NCBI GenBank assembly: GCA_013215505.1
Contig: JABSQZ010000034.1
Location: forward strand, 1-40,227
DNA length: 40,227 bases
Direction of reading: 5' to 3'
Origin: Oceanospirillaceae bacterium
GTDB taxonomy: Bacteria > Pseudomonadota > Gammaproteobacteria > Pseudomonadales > Balneatricaceae
The position numbers were made by a program, and so were the translations under genes. The notes beneath the pieces were generated by a model, which made no database searches, was not told the origin of the DNA, and saw only the letters and a program-made list of their open reading frames with translations. Shown here piece after piece: positions 24,319-32,079 of the stretch (its first letter is position 1; each line of letters opens with the position of its first letter).

Positions 24319-24455
24319 ATTTCAATGGGTTTCTAAACGATAATCCTTGATGACCGATTTGGGAAGGTTAGAGGGCAAAGGCAAACTTAGAATATGACCG
24401 CTCTTGGCCGTTAGCAACCCATGTCTATCAGCGGAAAATTTAGTTCTGACATATT
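24319..24455 (+). repeat. Composite repeat, diverged alpha-beta-gamma copy
   Basis: Alpha is worn (CATTTCAATGGGTTTCTAAA then CGATAATCCTTGATGACCGA), beta is clear (ATGACCGCTCTTGGCCGTTA) and gamma is a remnant (TTCTGACATATTTACGG). Confidence 0.6.
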
Positions 24456-24480
24456 TACGGAGTCTAATTGAAGGTTCTTT

Positions 24481-25191
24481 TCAGCTCTTCTTATCAAGAT
24501 ATTTCTTTCTACCTACATAATCATTCATATGGTGTGGAAAAGGTTTTCGACAGTTAGAACAAATTACTCTTTGAGTTTGGCCTTGCTTATAAATGAATCT
24601 ATAAAGCTTATCAGGCATCCATGGCTTATCCATAACTTCAAATTCACTTTCACCAATGTGCCCGCAGTCTGAGCAAGCACTAAAGTGAAAAAAACGATCT
24701 GGGAGAATCGTTTCAAGTAAAACTAAAAACTGTACTGCCACTCCTTTGACGTATTCCTCTTTATTTTCAAGAGCTAGACCACTGTTGAAAATACACCCCA
24801 TACTATCGTTTACCAAACACAAATCTCCGCTAAGATCCTCCCAAATACCATAAATAGCTTCATAGTCAGACATTGGATAGAAAGATTCTAATATACTAAC
24901 TCCGTCATCCGGGTCTAAATCTCCCGAAATAATTTGTTCGCATATTACTTTTGCATAACTCCTTAACGCAGCTTTTTCAGTAGGCAGAACTAAATTTAAA
25001 TCTGTAAGTATTTTCTGAAAATAAACTTCAATCTCTTCCGAATCTGAATCACGCTCAAACCCCATGCTCGCGAGAATACCTATATTTTCAGAATCCAAGT
25101 CTTCATAAAGTAAAGACTCAGCCCAATCAGTATAATCTTTTGGCTTGGCAATACTTAAGGCTCTTTTTCCCACGAGGAGTTCAAGTTTCAT
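24481..25191 (-). CDS. Zinc-ribbon hypothetical protein, 236 residues
   Basis: A soluble acidic protein whose C-terminal quarter holds two CxxC knuckles (CSDC near residue 178 and CSNC near 213), spaced as in a four-cysteine zinc ribbon. The first part is mostly helical and acidic with no recognised domain. Its start overlaps the end of the 53-residue gene before it by 11 bases, so the two are probably translationally coupled. Function unknown. Confidence 0.65.
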   Translation of the reverse strand: MKLELLVGKRALSIAKPKDYTDWAESLLYEDLDSENIGILASMGFERDSDSEEIEVYFQKILTDLNLVLPTEKAALRSYAKVICEQIISGDLDPDDGVSILESFYPMSDYEAIYGIWEDLSGDLCLVNDSMGCIFNSGLALENKEEYVKGVAVQFLVLLETILPDRFFHFSACSDCGHIGESEFEVMDKPWMPDKLYRFIYKQGQTQRVICSNCRKPFPHHMNDYVGRKKYLDKKS

Positions 25192-25342
25192 ATTGAGTAC
25201 TAACGCCTAAATTTGCGCCAATTTCCTCTACATATTGTTCACCAAAAGGGGGAAATGATTCCCATGTACCTTCCTGAGTTAACTCAAGACTTTCATTACC
25301 GGATGCCATTCGTAGCTTCTTCGGATTGGCGAATTTAATCAT
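25181..25342 (-). CDS. Small 53-residue protein coupled to the zinc-ribbon gene
   Basis: ATG at 25340-25342 with CCAGGAC upstream; reads IKFANPKKLRMASGNESLEL then TQEGTWESFPPFGEQYVEEI and ends YET at the TGA at 25181-25183. The stop lies inside the next start region (ATGAAACTTGA), a typical coupling overlap. It is too short for most gene callers. The product is soluble and not recognised; the coupling suggests it partners with the zinc-ribbon protein. Confidence 0.6.
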   Translation of the reverse strand: MIKFANPKKLRMASGNESLELTQEGTWESFPPFGEQYVEEIGANLGVSTQYET

Positions 25343-25394
25343 ATTAGTCCTGGTGGCAGCAAAATATTGCGTATGTGATAAGTCCCTATAATTA

Positions 25395-25550
25395 CATGGA
25401 CTTCAAAGAGTTATTAAACGTTAATCACCGATGAATGACCAGGGGAGATTAGCGAGCAAATATAAGCTGAAAAAATGACCGCTTTTGGCCGTTAGCCACC
25501 TATGCCCCTTCAACGTAAATCGTTTGTACCTGACATATTGCAAGCATGTA
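25395..25550 (+). repeat. Composite repeat, alpha-beta-gamma modules
   Basis: Alpha: CTTCAAAGAGTTATTAAACG then TTAATCACCGATGAATGACC. Beta: AATGACCGCTTTTGGCCGTT. Gamma: TACCTGACATATTGCAAGCA. Confidence 0.8.
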
Positions 25551-25621
25551 GGGAGAGAATTCACGCCTGGAGCCGCTGCGACGAAACGGTCCAGTTCACA
25601 GGGCGATGCTGCCTTTGTTTG

Positions 25622-25948
25622 TTATAGGGGACATTGCTCACCATGCCTATCATATGGGTATGATCGAACTTCACTACAATTTTGACCGTAACATAAGACT
25701 ATTATCGCGATGCAGCGATTATTACCAGTATATAAATAACTAAAGCCTGGCTCTGGCTTCACTGATGACTTAAAGGTATCTAGTCCTTCAGGCGGTAGGT
25801 TTTTCCTAGCTAGGTATGCAATTACGCTGCTTCTAGCTTGCGCTTCCATTTCTGGAGTTCTAACTTCAGGTGTTTCGTAACCACCATTGCAGCCGACTAA
25901 CAAAAATATACAAATAAGAGCTAATAATAAATTTAATGACTTAAACAC
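25622..25948 (-). CDS. Small lipoprotein, 108 residues
   Basis: GTG start after GGAAGTACA. Signal peptide with lipobox LLVGC (Cys20; NLLLALICIFLLVGCNGGY), so it is exported and lipid-anchored. The mature part is short and has four further cysteines near the C-terminus (CIAIIVLCYGQNC and EQC), probably forming disulfides in the periplasm. No family recognised. Alternative start ATG is not present nearby. Confidence 0.7.
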   Translation of the reverse strand: MFKSLNLLLALICIFLLVGCNGGYETPEVRTPEMEAQARSSVIAYLARKNLPPEGLDTFKSSVKPEPGFSYLYTGNNRCIAIIVLCYGQNCSEVRSYPYDRHGEQCPL

Positions 25949-26040
25949 TGTACTTCCTTTTGCTCTATAGCGCCTTTGTAACAGGCTAGTTTTTGTGAAG
26001 CAGTTAGTGTAATAATGACGCTCAGTGAAAGGACCCTATA

Positions 26041-26195
26041 ACTGTAGACAGTTCAAAGAGTTATTAAACGTTAATGAATGATGAATAGCAAGGATGGATA
26101 ACAAGCCAAAAGTAATACTAGCTAAATGTCTCCTTGCGGCCGTTAGCCACTTATGCCACTTATGCCACTTCAACTTAAATCATTTGAACCTGGCT
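26041..26195 (+). repeat. Composite repeat, alpha-beta modules
   Basis: Alpha: GTTCAAAGAGTTATTAAACG then TTAATGAATGATGAATAGCA (subtype shared with 36021-36140). Beta: ATGTCTCCTTGCGGCCGTTA. A short tandem repeat CACTTATGC follows (about 26150-26168). Confidence 0.75.
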
Positions 26196-26748
26196 GTGAA
26201 TTCAAATGATCAGTGCTATACACCCTATTAATAGCTCTCAACTTATCCTTAAGCCAGTCAACACTATCCCCAGCAGGCTGCTCTGCGATAATTTTCTCCA
26301 GATCTTTCACTCTTGTATTATCTGCTAAAGCTTCTAAAGCTACAGCAATCGACTGTTGAGCCCCTCTTTCTTCAGGTATATCTATTTGCGCATCAGAAGG
26401 GGTTACCCTATAAAGCGAGACTAACGTTAACCACAGATCGTCATTATCAGTAAGTTTTGGAATCGCCAATGAACGGGCAATGCCAGCTAGTATTTTAGGG
26501 TGGTGTTTGATTTTCAAGTGTTCTATAAGAACTGGAACTGCCTCATAATAATCATTTTGGGTGTTCACTAAATCCCAAACAGATTTCACCGAAATTCCGT
26601 TGCTGTTTATATCAAAAACAAGCTTTTTCTCATCTTGTTCAAAGATTCTCTTAAGTTCATTAATTTGTTTTTCTTTTTCAGTTTTCTTAGCTTGATACTG
26701 TTTATCATTTGCTAATTCAGCCATTAATTCAGCTGCGGTTTTAGCCAT
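26170..26748 (-). CDS. Helical HEAT-like hypothetical protein, 192 residues
   Basis: A soluble protein: residues 1-45 are a charged coiled-coil-like helix (MAELANDKQYQAKKTEKEKQ then INELKRIFEQDEKK) and the rest is a series of paired helices (YYEAVPVLIEHLKIKHHPKI, LAGIARSLAIPKLTDNDDLW, QQSIAVALEALADNTRVKDL) of the kind seen in HEAT/PBS-lyase repeats. Such folds bind proteins. Start follows GAGGGGATTACC. The last codons lie within a 10-base inverted repeat (26179-26210). Function unknown. Confidence 0.7.
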   Translation of the reverse strand: MAKTAAELMAELANDKQYQAKKTEKEKQINELKRIFEQDEKKLVFDINSNGISVKSVWDLVNTQNDYYEAVPVLIEHLKIKHHPKILAGIARSLAIPKLTDNDDLWLTLVSLYRVTPSDAQIDIPEERGAQQSIAVALEALADNTRVKDLEKIIAEQPAGDSVDWLKDKLRAINRVYSTDHLNSQPGSNDLS

Positions 26749-26766
26749 ATGGTAATCCCCTCTTTT

Positions 26767-26895
26767 TAGCTGAAGTCAAAGGTAGAAGTGAAATGTCCGC
26801 AATTGGCCGACAGTCGCCATAGCTAATCGAAGATTCAGTGCTTGCAAGTCAGCCTGAGTAACGGCAAAACCTGACACATTGCAAACGTTTCTATT
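26767..26895 (+). repeat. Composite repeat, beta-gamma modules with extended flank
   Basis: Flank: GAAGTCAAAGGTAGAAGTGA, matching an inverted copy at 566-606. Beta: ATGTCCGCAATTGGCCGACA. Gamma: AACCTGACACATTGCAAACG. The segment between beta and gamma is almost identical to the one at 19330-19390. Confidence 0.75.
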
Positions 26896-27111
26896 ACTGC
26901 ATGCAGAGTGTTCGTAGAGACCCTTGGTTTAGCGATTCAGGGCCTACTACTAGCTTGGATAAACAGGAAATTGTAATTCAATGTACGTTGTCCCGTATCA
27001 CCACAAGACTATTCTCTAATAATCAAAATACTAAAATTAAGTTGTAACTTTAAGTGCTCTGGAAAGCGGATGCTAGAATTCATCATATACACTTAGTAAT
27101 ATATGTAAGAC
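26896..27111. other. Intergenic stretch with no gene recognised
   Basis: AT-rich, no open frame that looks like a protein. It lies beyond the stop of the aldolase gene; no hairpin with a T-run was found. Confidence 0.4.
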
Positions 27112-28269
27112 TCAATATGCCTTACCACGTGCCGAAACTGGCCATAAAGACTCTACCTTGCCATTTCGGACACCAACGTACCAATCGTGGAGATTACAAG
27201 TGGGATCGCAATGACCAGGTACAAGTTTGAGCGTGTCGTTAATTTTCAAAACATTATTAGGGTCAGAAACCACACCATGTTCATCAGTACATTTGACATA
27301 TTCCACATCCTCACGACCAAAGATATAAGGAAGACCACTATCAACTGATTGTACTTTTAATCCTGCATCTACTATCGCTTTATCTCGCTTTGCATGACTC
27401 ATAACCGTGGTTAAGATAAATAATGAATTTTCAAACTCAGAAATCTTTTCACCATTCTCATCTTTAATTTTCTGATAATCCGCATCCATGAAAGCGTAAG
27501 AACCACACTGAAGCTCATTGAAAACGCCTGAGCTACTTTCAAAGTAATAAGAACCCGTGCCACCGCCGCCGACGATATCACACTCTAAACTTTCAACAGC
27601 AAGCATATTGACACTGTCACGTACCATTTCAATAGCTATATCCATTGCCTCTTTACGTGCATCAAAACTTTCAAAGTGTTGCATTGCACCTTGATATGCT
27701 TGAATCCCAGAAAATTTTAGACCATCTGCTGCATTAATTGATTTAGCCAAATCAACCACAGCCTGTCCTGTCTGCACACCGCAACGTGCAGAACCGCAAT
27801 CAATTTCCACCAAGCACTCAATTTGCGTGCCATGCTTAACAGCAGCGGCAGAGAGATCAGCTACGTTGTTAATATCATCTACACAACAAATAGTTCTTGC
27901 GCCTAATTTTGGCATTCTTGCTAATCGATCGATTTTTGCAGGATGCGTTACTTGATTTGAAATTAGAATATCCTTAATCCCACCACGAGCAAATACTTCT
28001 GCTTCAGAAACTTTTTGACAGCAAACTCCGATGCTCCCCCCTAACTTTTCTTGGAGATTAGCGATATCAACAGATTTATGCATCTTCCCATGGGCACGAT
28101 GACGCACCCCCATGCTTTTCGCATAATCACCCATTACACGGATATTCTTTTCTAATCCATCCAAATCAACTACTAAACAAGGAGTTTGTATATCCGCTTC
28201 GTCCATACCAATATGCGCAGGAATGTCATAACCAACCTCTAATGTATTTGTATTCAATACTGGACTCAT
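27112..28269 (-). CDS. bhcC: Beta-hydroxyaspartate / 3-hydroxy-D-aspartate aldolase (BhcC/DHAA-like)
   Basis: A 385-residue cytoplasmic PLP enzyme of fold type III (alanine racemase N-terminal plus DSD1-like C-terminal domain). The PLP lysine is Lys62 in RAHGKMHKSVD; the metal ligands are in HCDP (His353 and Asp355), the H-x-D form of aldolases, not the H-x-C form of D-serine dehydratase. Motifs IGVCCQKVSEAEVFARGGIK, EIDCGSARCGV, GGGGTGSYYFESSSG and NELQCGSYAFMDADY match the Paracoccus 3-hydroxy-D-aspartate aldolase/BhcC closely, as I remember them. The reaction is reversible: glycine plus glyoxylate to beta-hydroxyaspartate. Other genes of the beta-hydroxyaspartate cycle (bhcA, bhcB, bhcD) are not in the window. 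Start follows TTGGAGTAAATAA. Confidence 0.85.
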   Translation of the reverse strand: MSPVLNTNTLEVGYDIPAHIGMDEADIQTPCLVVDLDGLEKNIRVMGDYAKSMGVRHRAHGKMHKSVDIANLQEKLGGSIGVCCQKVSEAEVFARGGIKDILISNQVTHPAKIDRLARMPKLGARTICCVDDINNVADLSAAAVKHGTQIECLVEIDCGSARCGVQTGQAVVDLAKSINAADGLKFSGIQAYQGAMQHFESFDARKEAMDIAIEMVRDSVNMLAVESLECDIVGGGGTGSYYFESSSGVFNELQCGSYAFMDADYQKIKDENGEKISEFENSLFILTTVMSHAKRDKAIVDAGLKVQSVDSGLPYIFGREDVEYVKCTDEHGVVSDPNNVLKINDTLKLVPGHCDPTCNLHDWYVGVRNGKVESLWPVSARGKAY

Positions 28270-28314
28270 ATTTATTTACTCCAATTTTTTAGATTGATAT
28301 TTATAACAGTTGCT

Positions 28315-28345
28315 AATGACACATAGCTGCCGTTTTTACGCTTTG
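28315..28345 (+). repeat. Partial gamma-type repeat
   Basis: GACACATAGCTGCCGTTTTT. The same sequence recurs at 28895 and, with one change, at 37411. Confidence 0.5.
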
Positions 28346-28401
28346 CATACTCCCGCGTAAGAAACGCCCAACTCCTTTAGAGGCTGTAGTGCTGCAATTT
28401 G

Positions 28402-28728
28402 TTAGAAATCATTCCCTTCTCCGCTTGTATTTATACTACCACTACCTTCACTGCTTCTCGTTTCACTATTCGAAGAGAGAACAGAGGCCAAAAAGATATA
28501 ACCCAATAATGGTATTGTGGATTTATTCGCACATTTTATATCCGGCCATATGATTGAAAGAATAATTACAGGTCCTAAAACTGGAATTAACCAAATCAAC
28601 GCACAAATTATACTAAGCTGCTTACGATCAAATAAATCAGATTTAGCAACATGGTAAGTAGCAAACATCGACAAATACAAGACAAAAAAGCAAAGTATTC
28701 CTACAAAGATTAATCCAAAATTTTGCAT
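28402..28728 (-). CDS. Small membrane protein with PLDc_N-like segments
   Basis: A 108-residue protein with about three hydrophobic helices: FGLIFVGILCFFVLYLSMFA, LSIICALIWLIPVLGPVIIL and PLLGYIFLASVLSS. The LIWLIPVLGPVI helix resembles the N-terminal domain of phospholipase-D/cardiolipin-synthase-like membrane proteins (PLDc_N), but there is no catalytic part. The C-terminus is a polar, Ser/Gly-rich tail. Inner membrane; role unknown. Lies upstream of the aldolase gene with a 132-base gap. Confidence 0.6.
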   Translation of the reverse strand: MQNFGLIFVGILCFFVLYLSMFATYHVAKSDLFDRKQLSIICALIWLIPVLGPVIILSIIWPDIKCANKSTIPLLGYIFLASVLSSNSETRSSEGSGSINTSGEGNDF

Positions 28729-28887
28729 ATATCCTCGGACTTTCTAATATTATTTACTAGTGATAATACGCACTAATATTGAGTCAGTTGTAAATATGAC
28801 CGTTTTTATAATCAGTATTATAGAATGTATATCAATTAAAATCTTCCATTTTAACCAATCGCAACCATAAGTTAAAACATTACAAAA

Positions 28888-28935
28888 GGCAGGAGTTGAC
28901 ACATAGCTGCCGTTTTAACAGACTTGGTAACAACG
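28888..28935 (+). repeat. Partial gamma-type repeat
   Basis: GTTGACACATAGCTGCCGTT then TTAACAGACTTGGTAACAAC. It is a second copy of the variant at 28315, with the right flank matching 37411-37450. Confidence 0.5.
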
Positions 28936-28957
28936 CCATTACAACCTCACCACAATC

Positions 28958-29833
28958 CTAATTCAATATTTTCCAGCCGTAGGTTTTCTTATTATGTACC
29001 CCAACGTCTTCCATCAAGGTTTGAATTTTATTTTCTTTTCTTAAAATTAATAAACCCTCCTCGAGTGCTTTAAAAACTTGGCTGCCTAGTGGGTGTGTTT
29101 TAGAAACCGCAAAGTGGCGAGAACCAGGCATTTTCAATTTTATATCAGGAACAATGGACAGAGAAACTCCCTTATGGACCCAAGTATTTGCAGGGTTAGT
29201 TAAGCCTGTTATTTCTATTAGTCCGAAATCGACATTACGATATGCAATCACGTGCATCATGGCTCGGTATGTATTAACTGGAACTAAATCTTTTACCTGT
29301 AATTTTGTAAGGGTAGACCAATCTGTTTTCCAGTTTGGCAGTGAAACGGCCGTTAGCTGCTGAAGGTCTTTGATAGATTTTGCCGACATGAGTGCTTTAT
29401 TTGAAGCCAAACCAAAAGCACCTTTAAAAAGCTCACCTTCCTTGATAATTGCTTCGCTTATAAATACAGACTCTGGGTAATCGTTTAAAAAAAGATCGGA
29501 ACCAACCATAACAGCATCACCAGAAACAAGCATTCTTACGGCTCTTATCTCATTGGGTGCGATAACAAACTCTATTTCAAAATCATAGCCTGCTTTTTCA
29601 AATGCTTGGGTAAGAATCACCATATCGGCAATAAAACGTTTACTAGATCCTGCACCTATAATATGTTGAATTTTTTCTGGGGATACTTTCGAGTTTGACT
29701 TAAATTCATTCCAACTGTTGATAGAGGCTTCAATAGCTACAACTGTAATAACGGTTTTACCATGAGCTGAACTTGTAATTGATATAAACAATAGCAAAAA
29801 AATTACAGCAAGACGAAGTGTTTTAAACATCAT
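28958..29833 (-). CDS. Periplasmic substrate-binding-like protein, 291 residues
   Basis: Exported: signal peptide FKTLRLAVIFLLLFISITSS then AHGK. The mature protein reads like an amino-acid-type extracytoplasmic receptor: QAFEKAGYDFEIEFVIAPNE, RAVRMLVSGDAVMVGSDLF, a hinge LKVKD-like strand LTKLQVKDLVPVNTYRAMMH, then YRNVDFGLIEITGL and HFAVSKTHPLGSQVFKALEE. No transport genes are adjacent, so it may act alone or as a sensor. It lies in the array but its size and type are like the genes at 763 and 17327, not like a cassette gene. Start ATG at 29833 or 29830. Confidence 0.7.
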   Translation of the reverse strand: MMFKTLRLAVIFLLLFISITSSAHGKTVITVVAIEASINSWNEFKSNSKVSPEKIQHIIGAGSSKRFIADMVILTQAFEKAGYDFEIEFVIAPNEIRAVRMLVSGDAVMVGSDLFLNDYPESVFISEAIIKEGELFKGAFGLASNKALMSAKSIKDLQQLTAVSLPNWKTDWSTLTKLQVKDLVPVNTYRAMMHVIAYRNVDFGLIEITGLTNPANTWVHKGVSLSIVPDIKLKMPGSRHFAVSKTHPLGSQVFKALEEGLLILRKENKIQTLMEDVGVHNKKTYGWKILN

Positions 29834-29942
29834 AAATTTTGCCTTTGAAGTAAAGTTGAGTTTGTTAAGCTACTGTTATAATACTGTTTCTATACGTTGC
29901 TACACATTAAATTAGAACATAAAAGTGGAATTGTGTCGTTGT

Positions 29943-29997
29943 GTAATTAACAAACAAAGGCATCACGGATGCGCCGCACAAATCATTGTGGGTTAGT
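29943..29997 (-). repeat. attC-like hairpin D
   Basis: On the minus strand CTAACCCACAA pairs at its outer part with TTTGTTTGTTA, enclosing GGCGCATC-CGT-GATGCC and a small CACAAT/ATTTGTG hairpin. The outer TAAC/GTTA pair and short two-step stem are attC-like in form, but the right box GTTAATT does not fit the GTTRRRY consensus. Confidence 0.3.
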
Positions 29998-30069
29998 CAT
30001 TCATCAGTTAGGTGATAACTTCGCAAAAGCAAACTCCGATCACGAGCTTGGTCCCCGAACAGCAAAGCG

Positions 30070-30170
30070 ACTGCTTTTGGCCGATACCGTAGATTGGGAC
30101 TTACTATTTCAACGCTCACTGAACAGGCTTACTAACCGCAAGTCCTGACACATTGCAGACATTTCTAAAG
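30070..30170 (+). repeat. Composite repeat, beta-gamma modules
   Basis: Beta: GACTGCTTTTGGCCGATACC. Gamma: TCCTGACACATTGCAGACAT then TTCTAAAGAG. Confidence 0.75.
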
Positions 30171-30171
30171 A

Positions 30172-30262
30172 GAATTAACTCCGCCATAACCGACAACTAA
30201 TGGTGAAGTCATGCTTTTGGCAGACCGGCGCCGAAGTTGTTTAGTATATGGTGTTGTTATGC
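30172..30262 (-). repeat. attC-like hairpin E, beginning at a stop codon
   Basis: On the minus strand the gene at 30257 ends GCATAA, and the TAA is the first part of TAACAACACC, as in many cassette genes. CCATA and ACAACT then pair imperfectly with AGTTGT and TATGG about 60 bases on. The right box is GAGTTAATTC. Confidence 0.45.
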
Positions 30263-30688
30263 ATTTTCCCACGCAGGGTTATTTGGTCTGCTATAAGCAT
30301 AAAGTGCGTAATAAGCAGGTAGTGATATTATCCAGCTAACTGCTGTACTAATATAAAACCCTATATCACCCATACTCATACTTTGATCTATTTTTGTGAT
30401 GAAATAATAGATTAGTGAAAATCCTATGTATGTAATAAGCAGCTTCAACCAAAATGTTGGTTTATAAATAGGCTTAATAAATACGAACCCAAATAAACCC
30501 GCTGTAGCAACGACCCATAGTGGTAAAAATATATATTCAGCGATTCCTACATTTGGATGAGACATAAGGCTCAGCATGCCAATTCCTGAGAGCAGGTTAA
30601 TAAGGAAAAAATAAATCTTCCACCAAATAGATCGTTTTTTGATTGAAGAGCTATCTAATTCAGGTGAAAGATATGGATCATTTTTCAT
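30257..30688 (-). CDS. Four-helix membrane protein, cassette-like
   Basis: A 143-residue inner-membrane protein with four hydrophobic segments: IYFFLINLLSGIGMLSLM, AEYIFLPLWVVATAGLFGFV, WLKLLITYIGFSLIYYFI, IGFYISTAVSWIISLPAYYA. The ATG at 30688 follows CCGGAG; the open frame further up to 30772 overlaps the attC-like site and is not coding. Its start lies 23 bases after one attC-like site and its stop is inside another, exactly as in a gene cassette. No family known. Confidence 0.75.
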   Translation of the reverse strand: MKNDPYLSPELDSSSIKKRSIWWKIYFFLINLLSGIGMLSLMSHPNVGIAEYIFLPLWVVATAGLFGFVFIKPIYKPTFWLKLLITYIGFSLIYYFITKIDQSMSMGDIGFYISTAVSWIISLPAYYALYAYSRPNNPAWENA

Positions 30689-30710
30689 GTGTATCTCCGG
30701 TAATGATTGA

Positions 30711-30813
30711 TGCTTAACGCCAGGAAATTGGGCGGCTGTATCAGAACGAGGAACCAGTGACGTGCAAGCCATCCCAGCTGCCGAAGGATCCTAAAATCAT
30801 ACTTTTGTTAGCT
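30711..30813 (-). repeat. attC-like hairpin F, best candidate
   Basis: On the minus strand the site starts with the stop codon of the gene at 30808 (GCTAACAAAAG) and ends with GGCGTTAAGC, whose GTTAAGC fits the GTTRRRY crossover box. The 103-base interior contains CAGCTGGGATGGC and CAGCCGCCC (pairing GGG-x-GG with CCGCCC) around the shared centre GGTTCCTCGTTCTGATACAG. Both outer boxes, the length and the position between two genes agree with an attC site. Confidence 0.6.
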
Positions 30814-31188
30814 GTCATCATTACAAATGGCCTGATAAAACGACGCTACTGAATTACAGTCTTTTTCATCAAAGTTATTTTCTTTACATTGAGTAGCTAT
30901 GCCGGATTCATTAAATGCACTGTGACAAAGCTTCTTAATATCCCCTTTTGCAGCTGCTACGCACACTCCTCCAAACATCGACACATCAAAGTAGCAAGAT
31001 ATATCACTACATTGTTTATAGCCTTGGACAAAATTCTCTGCGCACCCTTTTTTGTCGGTATTTAACGCATAGGCCTGAGCATATTCGCTAACCTCCTCAT
31101 ATTTAGTTTTCATGTACCAACCAAACGTAAAATACACAATAGATGTGATTGCAATGATAGACGAAAGGACAATTAGAATTTTTTTCAC
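30808..31188 (-). CDS. Membrane-anchored cysteine-rich protein
   Basis: GTG start after TAGGGGTATC. A 126-residue protein with an N-terminal membrane anchor or signal (KKILIVLSSIIAITSIVYFT) and an exported domain with eight cysteines (KGCAENF, YKQCSDISCYF, GGVCVAA, KKLCHSA, TQCKE, KDCNS, AICND), probably four disulfides. Such small cysteine-rich exported proteins occur in cassettes and accessory regions. No family known. Its stop codon opens attC-like site F. Confidence 0.7.
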   Translation of the reverse strand: MKKILIVLSSIIAITSIVYFTFGWYMKTKYEEVSEYAQAYALNTDKKGCAENFVQGYKQCSDISCYFDVSMFGGVCVAAAKGDIKKLCHSAFNESGIATQCKENNFDEKDCNSVASFYQAICNDDS

Positions 31189-31599
31189 GCGATACCCCTA
31201 ACAGCTTATTCAAGAGCCTAAGGCCTCCTATACCTTATTCCCCTGTTTTGGTTTCAAGTAAAGATAATAATTTGTTTAAATTCAAAGATATATTAAAATT
31301 TCTACAGAAGTGAACTTTACAGAAAAATGCAAACCTTGGCCGAATATTTATTTTCTTGCATTTGATAGTATATTATTACAATTTATAATCAATGGGTTAG
31401 CGATTATTTATAGAGATAATGGGAAAAGGGTCTCTTTATTTGGGTCGTATATGAAAAGTAGTTCTGTAAAAAGCACGAATATCTATGTCCTATCACCATT
31501 CAAAGGTCTATCTAGATGGTTACTAAAGAGTCCGTAAATGGCCGACAGTCGCCATAGCTAACCTATGCTCAGTGATTCCATCTCCAATACTTTTTATAC
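31189..31599. other. Long spacer with one beta module
   Basis: A plus-strand open frame at 31310-31537 runs into the repeat and looks accidental. A beta-like element at 31535-31565 is the only recognised feature. Confidence 0.4.
31535..31565 (+). repeat. Composite repeat, beta module
   Basis: GTCCGTAAATGGCCGACAGT then CGCCATAGCTAACC. It lies 37 bases past the end of the gene at 31600. Confidence 0.65.
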
Positions 31600-32013
31600 C
31601 TATTCAATACGCCAGCCTTGAGAAGCTACACTTTTCTTAAACTCTTCTACTATATTTAACCACTCTGCTTTTTCATCCGCATAATCTATCGAAAGATAAA
31701 TTTTATTACTTTGGTGGGGCCTGCTCACTAGAAACAAGGAGCCATTTTCTTTTGTAAGCAGCTCCAGTTTAATTTTAAAACTAGAATCCTCATCTGATCG
31801 CTCATACCAGCTCTTGGCATTATCAACTTTATACCAACCAAACCACTGGATATTTAATCGATTTTTTCCTGCATAATCATACAAAAAATCAACCAATTCA
31901 GCATGGCTAGATTCCCCCAAATAGATGTCCATCTTTTTTAAATTCGTTGGTTGATATGCCTGTGTACACCCAAAAGTGAACAAGCTTAACAAAACCAATA
32001 TAAGATACTTCAT
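31600..32013 (-). CDS. Small lipoprotein, 137 residues
   Basis: Signal peptide with lipobox FTFGC (Cys16: KYLILVLLSLFTFGCTQAY). The mature part is soluble, mixed alpha/beta (DIYLGESSHAELVDFLYDYA, RLNIQWFGWYKVDNAKSWYE, KIYLSIDYADEKAEWL). The pattern of a small strand-rich lipoprotein ending in an amphipathic helix (NIVEEFKKSVASQGW) is common in accessory regions. No family recognised. The next gene starts 67 bases upstream. Confidence 0.75.
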   Translation of the reverse strand: MKYLILVLLSLFTFGCTQAYQPTNLKKMDIYLGESSHAELVDFLYDYAGKNRLNIQWFGWYKVDNAKSWYERSDEDSSFKIKLELLTKENGSLFLVSRPHQSNKIYLSIDYADEKAEWLNIVEEFKKSVASQGWRIE

Positions 32014-32079
32014 ATTATTTTCACGAAGTTTTTAATGAATAGTGACCAGCCTTTCGGACTAGCAACCGCATTCGCTAAA

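Larger units (their letters stand above)
29834..30256. other. Long repeat-rich spacer
   Basis: No gene recognised. It contains a hairpin at 29943-29997, a beta-gamma repeat at 30070-30170 and the attC-like hairpin that begins at the stop codon of the gene at 30257. Confidence 0.5.

Noticed and set aside
27112-28269. D-serine dehydratase (DSD1) as the function
   Set aside because: The metal motif is H-x-D, as in aldolases, and the flanking sequences follow the 3-hydroxyaspartate aldolase pattern.
30689-30772. Upstream extension of the membrane-protein gene to 30772
   Set aside because: The extension crosses the attC-like site and is unlike the rest of the protein; the ATG at 30688 has a good ribosome-binding site.
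31310-31537. Plus-strand 75-codon frame
   Set aside because: It ends in a dispersed beta repeat, has no ribosome-binding site and opposes the direction of all neighbours.
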